Positions 26,465 to 34,782 of a DNA stretch of 64,000 nucleotides are shown here, piece after piece. A model generated the notes under the pieces. The model saw only the letters and a program-made list of their open reading frames with translations, was not told the origin of the DNA and ran no database searches. The position numbers were made by a program, and so were the translations under genes. The stretch covers positions 25,510-89,509 of the forward strand of contig JAHZFL010000012.1 in NCBI GenBank assembly GCA_019421345.1, written 5' to 3'. How positions within the stretch are numbered: the stretch's first letter is position 1; every line of letters starts with the position of its first letter. Source of the DNA: Roseburia sp. Lineage in GTDB: Bacteria > Bacillota > Clostridia > Lachnospirales > Lachnospiraceae.

Positions 26465-26493
26465 TTGACTTCATAATGACTCTATGCTATTTT
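26465..26493 (+). promoter_or_regulatory. Promoter of the two-gene accessory island
   Basis: TTGACT and TATTTT with a 17-base spacer, and TGC before the -10. The leader would be about 105 bases and contains an extra AGGAGGTGG at 26532 that is followed by no usable reading frame. Confidence 0.6.
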
Positions 26494-26607
26494 CTAGTTA
26501 GCATCTACTAACCTTCATCTGCACGATCGTTTAGGAGGTGGTTACATTCCCCAAATTTTAAAACAATGTTCACCCATCTCAAAAGTAAGTTGATAAGGAG
26601 GCTAACT

Positions 26608-27294
26608 ATGGAAACTGTATTAAGAAAAGTACTATGTAGTATTTTATTGACTGCAACACTAGTGACTGCATCTGTTTCACCAGTATTGGCTGCTTCTCCT
26701 TCTCCGGGAGTAAATGCAACGTCCAATGGAATTGAAATTCTTGAGAAGGATTTTTCAGACACATCGATCTATGTAAAATATTATCTTACCACAAACGGTG
26801 AAACAACGTTATACACCGAATATGGCAAAATAGCAGGAGACACATTCGTCTTGGACACTGTTCATCTAAAGGTTGATGAATACAAAACGCCAATTCCTGC
26901 AACAGCTCAAAAGGAACATACTGTAACTCCTATGAAGGCTTATGATGTTTCTTCTTTACGCGTTTCACGAAGCTCCTGTAAATATAAAGCACATACCGAA
27001 ACATTCAGCTTTAAAGTCGACAAATGGACATTAGGGTCTTTAACAACTGTATTAGTAGCTGTAATCGGTTTGGCTGCCGGGGAAGCAGGTGTTCTTGCAG
27101 GTGCGTTCATTGACGCTGCAGCAAATGGTCTTATATCAGCTATTCTAGATAGCATCTATTTTGACGGAGAAAGATGTGTAAGTCATGCCATTGGAAAAGT
27201 TTATTATCGGTATCGGGGTAATTTCTATTCTGATTCTTCCAAAAGTGTTCTTGTTGCAGAAAATATTTCTTGGTCTAGGCGTTGGGGGCATTGA
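26608..27294 (+). CDS. Secreted protein of unknown function with a glycine/alanine-rich hydrophobic segment
   Basis: Not recognised. The 228-residue protein has a clear Sec signal peptide (residues 1-29, cleavage after SPVLA). A soluble region of about 110 residues rich in Thr and Tyr follows. Then comes a long Gly/Ala-rich hydrophobic stretch (about 140-180, LTTVLVAVIGLAAGEAGVLA) that could insert into a membrane, and a basic aromatic tail (YYRYRGNFY...SWSRRWGH). AGGAGG lies six bases before the ATG. The next gene begins four bases after the stop and encodes a small membrane protein, so the pair is probably made together. Base use is more AT-rich than in the neighbours, which hints at transfer. 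A toxin or bacteriocin with a partner is one possibility, without direct proof. Confidence 0.7.
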   Translation: METVLRKVLCSILLTATLVTASVSPVLAASPSPGVNATSNGIEILEKDFSDTSIYVKYYLTTNGETTLYTEYGKIAGDTFVLDTVHLKVDEYKTPIPATAQKEHTVTPMKAYDVSSLRVSRSSCKYKAHTETFSFKVDKWTLGSLTTVLVAVIGLAAGEAGVLAGAFIDAAANGLISAILDSIYFDGERCVSHAIGKVYYRYRGNFYSDSSKSVLVAENISWSRRWGH

Positions 27295-27297
27295 AGT

Positions 27298-27576
27298 ATG
27301 AATTATGGTCTTGAGTTACTATCAGAACTTATCCCTCTCTTACTTGTCGTGATTTTAGTCATAGACATGAAAAAAAGAGAAACTAAGAGAAAAAAAGAAT
27401 TGCTTCTGCCACTGATCGTTCTTTCTATCATTGAACTTCCGGCACTCATAGTAACCCTGTGCTGTATGATGCTAGGCATTCCGCACTCAAGTTTCCGGCA
27501 TCTGATAACAGTTGCTATTTTCGCATTGCTTGCGCTTACCTATATTATTTATGATAAGCGCAAACGCAACAGATAA
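27298..27576 (+). CDS. Small membrane protein paired with the secreted protein
   Basis: Not recognised. A 92-residue protein with three predicted membrane helices (about 6-23, 36-60 and 67-84) and basic loops (KKRETKRKK and a C-terminal KRKRNR). It starts four bases after the upstream stop codon, and the only ribosome binding candidate is a GGGGG at the end of that gene, so its translation is probably coupled. Size and topology fit an immunity or holin-like partner of the secreted protein, but no family motif supports this. A hairpin about 130 bases downstream may end the transcript. Confidence 0.65.
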   Translation: MNYGLELLSELIPLLLVVILVIDMKKRETKRKKELLLPLIVLSIIELPALIVTLCCMMLGIPHSSFRHLITVAIFALLALTYIIYDKRKRNR

Positions 27577-27703
27577 TTGGGACTCTGCATCCTATAATGC
27601 CCACAATCTCCCGTTGCTTTCAGTTCTCCTTCCACTGTTTACGAACCAAAGAAGGAACGCACGAAACTCTTTATGTTCCTTCCTATCTCTGCAAATCTTT
27701 AAA

Positions 27704-27730
27704 AGGGAGCTGTCATCTCGACAGCTCCCT
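27704..27730. terminator. Hairpin between convergent genes
   Basis: Eleven-base arms AGGGAGCTGTC and GACAGCTCCCT with a five-base loop. TTTT follows on the minus strand, so it best serves the NlpC/P60 gene. The rest of 27577-27834 shows no gene. Confidence 0.7.
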
Positions 27731-27834
27731 GTAATCATTTTAATCTATAATTTTTCTTATGACATATACAAAAAGACAGTATCAGACAACTCGTACAAAA
27801 TTTATGCTGTATCGCTATCCATATCATGCCTCTT

Positions 27835-29163
27835 TTAGAAGATTCTGCGCACCGCAATGACCTCACGGTAAGTCACCGGTGACGTTAAGGTAATCCCCGT
27901 CCGCTCATTGCTTGCATGAAGCAGTGTGTTATTACCTGCGTAAATTCCAATGTGTCCGCTGTAGCAGACAAGATCGCCCGGCTGTATCTCCGAGAGGCTG
28001 ACACCGTAGCCCGCGCTCCTTTGCGCTGTTGAGTTGCGCGGCAGCTTCACGCCAAACGCCGCATATACGCTCTGCACAAATCCTGAACAGTCTGCGCCGT
28101 TTGTAAGGCTTGTCCCGCCAAACACATATGGATTGCCTAAAAACTGCATTCCGTAATTAACGACTGCCTGTCCGTTTGAAACACTGCCCGCTTGGGGCGC
28201 TGTAGTTCCTCCCGTGCCTGCGTTATTTGATGCCGCAGAACCGGAGGACGGACGGGATGCTTTGGACGGTTCCTTCTTTGCAGCAGCCTGCTCCTTCTTC
28301 CGCTTTGCCGCTTCCTCTGCCTCACGCGCCCGTCTCGCCTCCTCTGCGGCTCTTGCTGCTGCCTGACGCTCCGCTTCCTCTCTGGCAAGGCGCGCTTCCT
28401 CCTCTGCCTTTGATTCCGCATGAATATATTCTGTCGAAAGCGTTACATAGTCCGCAGACACATAGCCGTCACCCTCAACGGTCGATACCTTTACCCAGCC
28501 TTCCGTCGATTCATCGAGCACGACCAGATCATCCCCCTCCGGCAGCATCGTAAGAATCCGCGCCTCTGTCGTAGGCTCGTTTCTGACAAACAATGTCGTT
28601 GTCGTCACCGTCGCATAACGTGTACCCACCGCACGCGCCAGATTCTCATCGCCAACTACAACATACTCTGCTTTGACATATCCCTCAACGCTTCCCGATA
28701 CGATTTTATACCAGCCGTCCTCTGTCGTCTCAAGCACCGTTGCCGCCGAATCATTGTAAAGCTTTCCGAGCACCTCGCTTTCCGTATTTGGAAGTGCGCG
28801 GACATTGACATAATGATTGACCTGCGCAATCGCTATATCCGCATATTCTGACGCAACGACCTGAACCTCATGCTCCGCTGCTGTGGCTGTTTCTGCCTCT
28901 GTCTGCGCATCTTGCACCGCTTCTTGCTCTCCTGTGCGCTCATCTGCCGGCTGCTCGCGCTCCAACGCGCGCACCGCTTTATTTCTCTGCTCCGCTTCCG
29001 CAGCAGCATTCTGCGCATTCAGCTCCTCTGAAAACATATGGATTGCACCTGCCACCGGTCCGGCTGCACCCTTTCGCTCGGCGGCATTTATGTAATACCC
29101 TGTTGCTCCAAAGGCTATACTCCCCGCAAGCAGTATCGAAAGCAGCCTCATTCTCTGTTTCAT
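27835..29163 (-). CDS. Secreted NlpC/P60 peptidoglycan endopeptidase with SH3b domains
   Basis: Cell-wall hydrolase predicted to cut peptide stems of peptidoglycan. The 442-residue protein has an N-terminal signal segment (LSILLAGSIAFGATGYYI), two SH3b wall-binding domains (about 110-175 and 180-245), a long Glu/Ala/Arg-rich helical linker (about 248-300), a Ser/Gly-rich hinge and a C-terminal NlpC/P60 domain. The catalytic cysteine is in GADCSGFVQ and the histidine in GHIGIY. GGAGG precedes the ATG. It is a single gene on the minus strand with a hairpin downstream. Likely roles are cell separation or wall turnover. Confidence 0.92.
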   Translation of the reverse strand: MKQRMRLLSILLAGSIAFGATGYYINAAERKGAAGPVAGAIHMFSEELNAQNAAAEAEQRNKAVRALEREQPADERTGEQEAVQDAQTEAETATAAEHEVQVVASEYADIAIAQVNHYVNVRALPNTESEVLGKLYNDSAATVLETTEDGWYKIVSGSVEGYVKAEYVVVGDENLARAVGTRYATVTTTTLFVRNEPTTEARILTMLPEGDDLVVLDESTEGWVKVSTVEGDGYVSADYVTLSTEYIHAESKAEEEARLAREEAERQAAARAAEEARRAREAEEAAKRKKEQAAAKKEPSKASRPSSGSAASNNAGTGGTTAPQAGSVSNGQAVVNYGMQFLGNPYVFGGTSLTNGADCSGFVQSVYAAFGVKLPRNSTAQRSAGYGVSLSEIQPGDLVCYSGHIGIYAGNNTLLHASNERTGITLTSPVTYREVIAVRRIF

Positions 29164-29310
29164 TCTCTCTTTCCTCCAAACATCTTTTTTGCGCTCGCAC
29201 TTGTTACTAATTTATTACAAGTTTGTTTCATTTGTGTGATGTTTGAATTTTAACAGAGAATCCGACGCAAATCTACAAGCAGATTCTTCCAATAAAAATG
29301 CATGTCCTCA

Positions 29311-29390
29311 CAAACAACGGACATCACGCTTCGTGAGCAGTCCTTATGCCAACAACGAGCGACACGCTTCGCGAGCCACTCTTATATCAA
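29311..29390. repeat. Dispersed palindromic repeat, two tandem copies
   Basis: The copy at 29351-29390 has the usual core AACGAGCGACACGCTTCGCG. The copy at 29311-29350 differs, with outer arms GGAC and GTCC and inner CACG-CTT-CGTG, so paired positions changed together. On the minus strand the array starts next to the T-run of the CBS-ACT gene terminator. Confidence 0.75.
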
Positions 29391-29391
29391 G

Positions 29392-29426
29392 AAAAAACGG
29401 TGTACAGGGAAATCCCCCATACACCG
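29392..29426 (-). terminator. Terminator of the CBS-ACT gene and upstream his operon
   Basis: CGGTGTA and TACACCG arms with an inner GGG/CCC pairing, then TTTTTT on the minus strand. Confidence 0.8.
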
Positions 29427-29443
29427 CTGCAAACCGCATAAGT

Positions 29444-30082
29444 TCAATTCTGGTCGTTATACTTGACATCACGCACGTCATAGCCGCGGCGCTCCAGCGC
29501 ACGCACCACGCGCTCAAAATCCGGCGCTTCGACACGCAGGAATATCTCCACAAGATCCAATACCTCTGTCGGTATGACCATCATATTACAGATGTCCCCG
29601 CCCTCTTTTGAGATCAGCTCGCAGATTTTACCAAGCACGCCCTTCATATCATAAGTATAAATCGCCATTGAATTATGCTTATTTCCAAACATTTTCTGAT
29701 ACTCCTTAAACACCGCCTGCTGTGTAACAATGCCAAGAAGCACATTTTTTTCATTGGTGATCGGAATAAAACGCACCTTAGAGGTAATAAACTGCGCCGC
29801 AGCCTCCTCAATCCTTGTATTTTCACCAATCGTGTCAATCTTTGTTTTCATAAATTCCTCGACACGCTTGGCGACAAATTCCTCCTTTGTACCGTTAAAG
29901 TTCTTAAAGTACTCCTCAAACATATACTGCTTTGACAGTACCCCGACAAACTCTCTGCCGTTTACCACCGGAAGGGACAGAAGTCTCTGCTCGTCAATGA
30001 TCTGCATTGCCTCCTCCACCGTGTTGTCCACGCTGATACACGCGATCCTGCTAAACGGCATCATAATTGCTTTTACTCTCAT
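29444..30082 (-). CDS. CBS-pair and ACT domain protein (AcuB-like)
   Basis: Protein of 212 residues with two CBS domains (about 8-60 and 77-130), which usually bind adenine nucleotides, and a C-terminal ACT-like domain (about 138-212), which usually senses small metabolites such as amino acids. This layout is typical of AcuB-like proteins of Firmicutes, whose function is poorly known. It is the last gene of a run of five minus-strand genes that includes hisH and hisF. AGGAGGT lies before the ATG, and a terminator with the dispersed repeat follows. A nucleotide- or metabolite-sensing regulatory role is inferred. Confidence 0.85.
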   Translation of the reverse strand: MRVKAIMMPFSRIACISVDNTVEEAMQIIDEQRLLSLPVVNGREFVGVLSKQYMFEEYFKNFNGTKEEFVAKRVEEFMKTKIDTIGENTRIEEAAAQFITSKVRFIPITNEKNVLLGIVTQQAVFKEYQKMFGNKHNSMAIYTYDMKGVLGKICELISKEGGDICNMMVIPTEVLDLVEIFLRVEAPDFERVVRALERRGYDVRDVKYNDQN

Positions 30083-30094
30083 ACTCGGTACCTC

Positions 30095-30772
30095 CTATAT
30101 ATTTTCAATCTGCCAGTCAATGGGTTCCACTCCATGCTCCTTGAAAAACTCATTCGCCTTGCTAAAATGCCTACATCCAAAAAATCCACGGTATGCGGAA
30201 AGAGGACTCGGATGCGGCGCCTTTAAAATCAAGTGCTTGGGATTTGTCAGCATCGGTATCTTCATCTGTGCCGGTCTGCCCCATAAGAAATAGACAATCG
30301 GTCGATCCTGCGCGTTGACCGCTTCTATGACAGCGTCCGTAAACTGCTCCCAGCCCTTTCCCTGATGTGAATTTGCCTGATGCGAACGCACCGTCAGCAC
30401 CGTGTTTAAAAGCAGCACACCCTGATCCGCCCATTTTTTCAGATAACCGTTATTCGGAACATAACAGCCGAGATCCTCCGAAAGCTCTTTATAAATGTTC
30501 TGCAAAGACGGCGGTATCTCCGTTTGCTCCGGCAGTACCGAAAAGGATAAGCCATGCGCCTGATTGACATTATGATAAGGGTCCTGCCCTAACAAAAGCA
30601 CCTTCACCTTGCTAAGCGGTGTAAAATGAAATGCGTTAAAAATATCATCTGCGGGCGGATAGACAACCGCCTTGCTGTACTCCTCCCGCACGAACTGGTA
30701 TAGCTGTCTGTAATAGGGTTTCTTAAACTCCGCCTCCATTGCCGGCAGCCAGTCATTTATGATCATCGACAT
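30095..30772 (-). CDS. ung: Uracil-DNA glycosylase, family 1
   Basis: Removes uracil from DNA to start base excision repair. The 225-residue protein shows the water-activating motif GQDPYHN and the DNA-intercalation motif HPSPLSAYRGF, both intact. GGAGGAG lies upstream of the ATG. It starts 22 bases after hisF and ends 12 bases before the CBS-ACT gene, so it shares their transcript. The link with histidine synthesis is probably one of convenience rather than pathway. Confidence 0.97.
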   Translation of the reverse strand: MSMIINDWLPAMEAEFKKPYYRQLYQFVREEYSKAVVYPPADDIFNAFHFTPLSKVKVLLLGQDPYHNVNQAHGLSFSVLPEQTEIPPSLQNIYKELSEDLGCYVPNNGYLKKWADQGVLLLNTVLTVRSHQANSHQGKGWEQFTDAVIEAVNAQDRPIVYFLWGRPAQMKIPMLTNPKHLILKAPHPSPLSAYRGFFGCRHFSKANEFFKEHGVEPIDWQIENI

Positions 30773-30794
30773 CGCGCATCTCCTCCTTGTATCT

Positions 30795-31559
30795 TCATAA
30801 GCTTCGCACAGGCACAGCCCGCCCCGCCAGATATTCCTTTAAATCTCCGATTTCCAGCTCCTTATAATGAAACAATGACGCCGCCAACACCGCATCTGCA
30901 CCGCCCTCTGTCAGCACATCATAAAAATGCTCCTTTGCTCCTGCACCACCCGATGCGATCACCGGAATCGCAACGCAATCTGCAATCTGTCTGGTGAGCG
31001 GCACCTCATATCCGCATTTTGTTCCATCGCAGTCCATGCTTGTGAGCAGTATCTCCCCTGCACCCAGCCGTTCTGCTTTTTTTGCCCAGGCTGCCGCATC
31101 CAGTCCGGTATCGATCCTCCCGCCGTTTTTATAGACGTTCCATCCGCTGCCATCCGCGCGCCTTCTCGCATCAATCGCCACAACGACACACTGACTTCCA
31201 AACCGATCCGCCGCTTCCGAAATCAGAGCAGGACGGTCGATTGCCGCCGAATTTACTGAAATCTTATCCGCACCTGCACGCAGCAGCTCCTTAAAGTCAT
31301 AAACTGTCCGAATACCGCCGCCAACGGTAAACGGGATAAACACGCGTTCCGCGACACGACGTACCATATCCGCTACCGCTTTGCGCGCATCCGAGGTTGC
31401 CGTAATATCAAGAAAAACCAGTTCGTCAGCGCCCGCCCTGTCATAGGCAGCCGCTGTCTCTACCGGATCTCCGGCATCCCTTAACGCGACAAAATTAATT
31501 CCTTTTACGACACGTCCGTCCTTTACATCCAGACAAGGAATGATTCTCTTTGTAAGCAT
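30795..31559 (-). CDS. hisF: Imidazole glycerol phosphate synthase, cyclase subunit
   Basis: With HisH it turns PRFAR plus ammonia into imidazole glycerol phosphate and AICAR, linking histidine and purine synthesis. The 254-residue TIM barrel starts LTKRIIPCLDVKDGRVVKG. The catalytic aspartates are the D in CLDVKDG and the one in TSMDCDGTK, and the phosphate-binding VGGGI and ASGGAG motifs are present. GGGGAG precedes the ATG. It follows hisH by about 30 bases. No other his genes are within the window except the distant PHP phosphatase, so the pathway is split. Confidence 0.97.
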   Translation of the reverse strand: MLTKRIIPCLDVKDGRVVKGINFVALRDAGDPVETAAAYDRAGADELVFLDITATSDARKAVADMVRRVAERVFIPFTVGGGIRTVYDFKELLRAGADKISVNSAAIDRPALISEAADRFGSQCVVVAIDARRRADGSGWNVYKNGGRIDTGLDAAAWAKKAERLGAGEILLTSMDCDGTKCGYEVPLTRQIADCVAIPVIASGGAGAKEHFYDVLTEGGADAVLAASLFHYKELEIGDLKEYLAGRAVPVRSL

Positions 31560-31592
31560 ACGAATGTCTCCCCGTTTTCATACATCAATCAG

Positions 31593-32228
31593 CTATGCCG
31601 GCGCCGCCCCTTCTATCCTTGCAAAATTTTTTAAAAGCTGAAGCCCCACAGCTCCGCTTTTTTCCGGATGAAATTGACAGGCAAAAATCTGATCCTTTTC
31701 TATGGAAGCATGGATCTGCACGCCATATTCCGCAACTGCCTTTACGATCTTATCCTCTTTTGCCTGTAAGTAGTAGGAATGCACAAAGTAAACATACGGC
31801 TGCTGCGCATGTGTACAGACGACGTCCGAAAAAAGCCTGCCATTTCCGCGCAGCGTCAGCGAATTCCAACCGACATGCGGCACCTTTATCCCGTCCGTCT
31901 TTGGAATCCGAAGAATCTTTCCCTCCAAAATTCCAAGACCCTCAACGCCGCCGCTCTCCTCACTGCCCTCAAACAAAAGCTGCAGCCCCAGACATATCCC
32001 AAGCATTGGCTTTCCGCTTTCTGCAAATTCCCTGATCATCCGGTCAAGCTCATATCTCTTTAGCTGCTGCATCGCCGTACCGTAAGCGCCGACTCCCGGC
32101 ACAACGATCCGATCTGCCTGACTAAGCTCCCGATAGCGCCGTGTGATCATACACGGCTCTCCCAGTGCCTGAAACGCTTTTTCCACGCTGTGCAGATTTC
32201 CTGCGTCATAGTCCAGAATCGCAATCAT
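31593..32228 (-). CDS. hisH: Imidazole glycerol phosphate synthase, glutaminase subunit
   Basis: Supplies ammonia from glutamine to HisF. The 211-residue class I glutamine amidotransferase has its nucleophile in LGICLGLQLLFEGS and the His/Glu pair in CQFHPEKSG. The start at 32228 opens MIAILDYDAGNLHSV, the usual family start, with GGAG upstream; the reading frame extends further but without homology. It begins about 14 bases after a gene for an acidic membrane protein, so hisH and hisF are internal genes of a mixed operon. Confidence 0.97.
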   Translation of the reverse strand: MIAILDYDAGNLHSVEKAFQALGEPCMITRRYRELSQADRIVVPGVGAYGTAMQQLKRYELDRMIREFAESGKPMLGICLGLQLLFEGSEESGGVEGLGILEGKILRIPKTDGIKVPHVGWNSLTLRGNGRLFSDVVCTHAQQPYVYFVHSYYLQAKEDKIVKAVAEYGVQIHASIEKDQIFACQFHPEKSGAVGLQLLKNFARIEGAAPA

Positions 32229-32242
32229 ACCTTTTTCTCCAC

Positions 32243-33715
32243 TTAGTTTGCCGCATATCCGGTCTGCGCCAATATTTGCTGAAGCTGAACGGAATATTCG
32301 CTCCTCTCCTCGATCGCATACAGGGAAAGCGCCTGTTCCTCTGTCATGCCGAAAGTGCCTAACGCAGCCTGCGTCTGTTCCTTTAGATTCGCAAGTTCTC
32401 CCGAACAGCCATAAAGCTCCGCTTCCGGAAGATATTTCTGGCATCTGCCCGCAGCCCTTACGAGGGAATCCAATGCCATATCAAAAACGCCTGCCTCCAT
32501 AAAGGTCTCATACGCCTCATATTCACCGGATACATTTGCAAGGAGACGATATTTTTCATAGGTATCAATATCCTGTTCCTTCATCTCCATACCGGCAACC
32601 GCACGGTATGCCTGTTCATAATTTCCAAGCGCAAACTGCTTTTTCGCGTTAGCGATGCCGGAAGAATATCCAAACAAATTTGTGCCCAGAAGCACAAGAA
32701 GCAGGAACGAGCCCACCATGACAAAGCATAGGATGACAGGCTTTTTCGGCAACGGCGGTGTAAGATCCTGCTCCTTTGGCTTCTTCATCTTTGCCTGCCT
32801 TGCCTTTTTTGCCCGCTTTTCTGCCTGTGCTGCCTTCGCCTGTGCCCGTTTTTGCGCCTGCGCGGCTTTTTTCTTCGCCTTCTTTTCTTCCTTCTCTTTC
32901 TTCTTTCGCTCCGCCGCATCCTCCTGTGTCTCTGCCGGCTCCTGCGCACCGCTCTCTGATTCTGTGCCGCCGCCCTCCAGTTCCTGCAGCAATCTGAAAT
33001 TTTCATCGGAAACATCGTCCGTTCCGAAAATGCCGAGCGGATCTGCCTCTGTGGCAGGCGCGCTCACCGGCTCCTGCACTGCTTCTTCCAACTCGTCCTC
33101 TCCAAAAAGAACTCTGGAAACCTTCTTTAAAAAGCCGGAAGACTCCTTTGATTTCCCCTTATGGTCTGGTTCATGCGACATCTCCAGTCCTGTATCTGTA
33201 TCCTGCACCGCTTCCTCCTGTACCTGCGGTTCGCTCCCGCCAAATAAATCCGCAAACGGTGACGCATCCGCATCCGCGTTTACTTCCTCCTGCTCCTCTG
33301 CCTCGCTCTCATGAAACATATCTCCCAGCTCCGAGAAGTCTCCCTCTGAATGCAGCAATTCCATTAAATCGGAATCATCCTCCATAGGCTTTTCTTCCTC
33401 CTGCTCCTCTGCCCCGCTCTCGCTGAATAAATCCGAAAGAGACGGCTCTGCCTCGCTCTCATCTACCGTCTCCTGCATCTGTGATCCAAAAACATCCTCC
33501 TGCACAGGTGCTTCATTTCTCTCCGTTTCCGACATCAATGCCGAAGGCTCGTCAGAAAGCGTGTCTACAAAAATATCGTCCTTTCCCTCATCATCAAACT
33601 GCTGCATAAACGCATCCGCATCCAGTCCCGACAGGAAATCGTCCGTCTCGTCTTCCTGCGTGTCTCCCTTCATGGAATTTAATAACTTGTCCAAATAATC
33701 TTCTGTATTGCTCAT
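32243..33715 (-). CDS. Acidic cytoplasmic, coiled-coil membrane-anchored protein of unknown function
   Basis: Not recognised. The 490-residue protein has four parts: a very acidic, low-complexity N-terminus (1-260) with repeated EEQEE-type and LFSESGAEEQ-like segments; a Lys/Ala-rich helical stretch (about 270-320); one membrane helix (about 332-352, VILCFVMVGSFLLLVLLG); and a C-terminal helical domain of about 135 residues resembling a TPR-like repeat (FALGNYEQAYRAVAGM). The acidic part is probably cytoplasmic and the helical part outside. GGAGGT precedes the ATG. It heads the transcript with hisH, hisF and ung. It may organise a membrane or wall complex; no function can be named. Confidence 0.75.
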   Translation of the reverse strand: MSNTEDYLDKLLNSMKGDTQEDETDDFLSGLDADAFMQQFDDEGKDDIFVDTLSDEPSALMSETERNEAPVQEDVFGSQMQETVDESEAEPSLSDLFSESGAEEQEEEKPMEDDSDLMELLHSEGDFSELGDMFHESEAEEQEEVNADADASPFADLFGGSEPQVQEEAVQDTDTGLEMSHEPDHKGKSKESSGFLKKVSRVLFGEDELEEAVQEPVSAPATEADPLGIFGTDDVSDENFRLLQELEGGGTESESGAQEPAETQEDAAERKKKEKEEKKAKKKAAQAQKRAQAKAAQAEKRAKKARQAKMKKPKEQDLTPPLPKKPVILCFVMVGSFLLLVLLGTNLFGYSSGIANAKKQFALGNYEQAYRAVAGMEMKEQDIDTYEKYRLLANVSGEYEAYETFMEAGVFDMALDSLVRAAGRCQKYLPEAELYGCSGELANLKEQTQAALGTFGMTEEQALSLYAIEERSEYSVQLQQILAQTGYAAN

Positions 33716-33742
33716 AGCTACCTCCGGTGTTTAAATTCAATC

Positions 33743-33769
33743 GGGGATGTGACATTACATCACATCCCC
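33743..33769 (-). terminator. Hairpin downstream of cheV
   Basis: Ten-base arms GGGGATGTGA and TCACATCCCC with a seven-base loop; no strong T-run, so termination may be partial. Confidence 0.55.
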
Positions 33770-33781
33770 TCTTTACTTCTC

Positions 33782-34690
33782 TTAGTCCATGCTCTTATCA
33801 ATCAAATCATCAATCGCAGCCACAAGACTTCCGATCTCCGGCTTGGTCAACTGCGCATCGGCACCCAGCAGTTCTCCCTTTAACCGCATCTCCTGATTTA
33901 CAAGCGATGAAAAAATAATGAGCGGGATACGTTTCATCGTATCATCTGTCTTTACCAGTTTTGTCAGTCTGTGACCGTCCATCAACGGCATCTCAATATC
34001 CGTGATGATACAGTGCACTCTCTCCCTGACATTCCCCTCCTGCTTATACTCGGTCAGCTTGTCCCAAGCCTCCTGTCCGTTCATCGTCACGATCAGATTT
34101 GTATAACCCGCCTTCCGCAGACAGTCTGTGATCAGTCTGCTAAGCAGCGGGGAATCCTCAGCGATCAGAATCGGTGATTCACACCGCTCACGCTCCGTCA
34201 TATTATCAATATCCGATACCTTTAATCCTGTTTCCGGACTGATGTCTGAGACGATCTTTTCAAAGTCAAGAATAATGATAAGCTCCTTGCCCATCTTAAT
34301 GACTCCTGTCGAAGCGCTGTTGTCCTCTGTATTGATCGTCGCATCCGGCTTTATGATAGATTCCCACGATACCCGATGAATCCCAATGACCTGATCCACA
34401 TGGAACGCAATATTTAATTTATTAAAATTCGTGATAATAAAAAGTCCTTTATCCTCATCCGAATCAGATATTCCAAGACAGCTTTTTAAATTTACCACGG
34501 AAATCATCGTATCGCGCGGCATAAAAATACCCTCGATGCTCGGATGTGAATTGGGCACCGGCGTCACCGGCTGGTAGGTTAAAATTTCTTTGATCTTTGC
34601 AACGTTAATTCCGTAATGATTTCTGCCCAAGGTAAACTCCAGAACCTCAAGCTCATTTGTTCCTGACTCCAAAAGAATATTTGTATCCAT
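33782..34690 (-). CDS. cheV: Chemotaxis protein CheV (CheW domain plus receiver)
   Basis: Couples chemoreceptors to the CheA kinase and adapts the signal. The 302-residue protein has an N-terminal CheW-like domain (about 12-150) and a C-terminal receiver domain (about 173-300). The receiver has its phospho-aspartate in CIITDIEMPLMDG, the acidic pair in ILIAEDSPL and the lysine in LTKPE. It is a single gene on the minus strand with an extended -10 promoter. Its presence suggests a motile organism, although no flagellar genes are in the window. Confidence 0.92.
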   Translation of the reverse strand: MDTNILLESGTNELEVLEFTLGRNHYGINVAKIKEILTYQPVTPVPNSHPSIEGIFMPRDTMISVVNLKSCLGISDSDEDKGLFIITNFNKLNIAFHVDQVIGIHRVSWESIIKPDATINTEDNSASTGVIKMGKELIIILDFEKIVSDISPETGLKVSDIDNMTERERCESPILIAEDSPLLSRLITDCLRKAGYTNLIVTMNGQEAWDKLTEYKQEGNVRERVHCIITDIEMPLMDGHRLTKLVKTDDTMKRIPLIIFSSLVNQEMRLKGELLGADAQLTKPEIGSLVAAIDDLIDKSMD

Positions 34691-34744
34691 TTTGTTCTCT
34701 CCTCCTGCCTGCTGTTATAACACAAATTCATAACCTCTGCGGAT

Positions 34745-34753
34745 ATTATAGCA
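34745..34753 (-). promoter_or_regulatory. Extended -10 promoter of cheV
   Basis: TGCTATAAT on the minus strand; the -35 is not clear. Confidence 0.5.
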
Positions 34754-34782
34754 CAATAGTACTAAAAATGCATTTCTTTTTG

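Noticed and set aside
26530..26566. Leader peptide after AGGAGGTGG in the island leader
   Set aside because: No ATG, GTG or TTG at suitable distance opens a frame of useful length.
27758..27775. CTTATGACATATAC as another dispersed-element end
   Set aside because: Only a short match without a partner arm or core nearby; likely chance.
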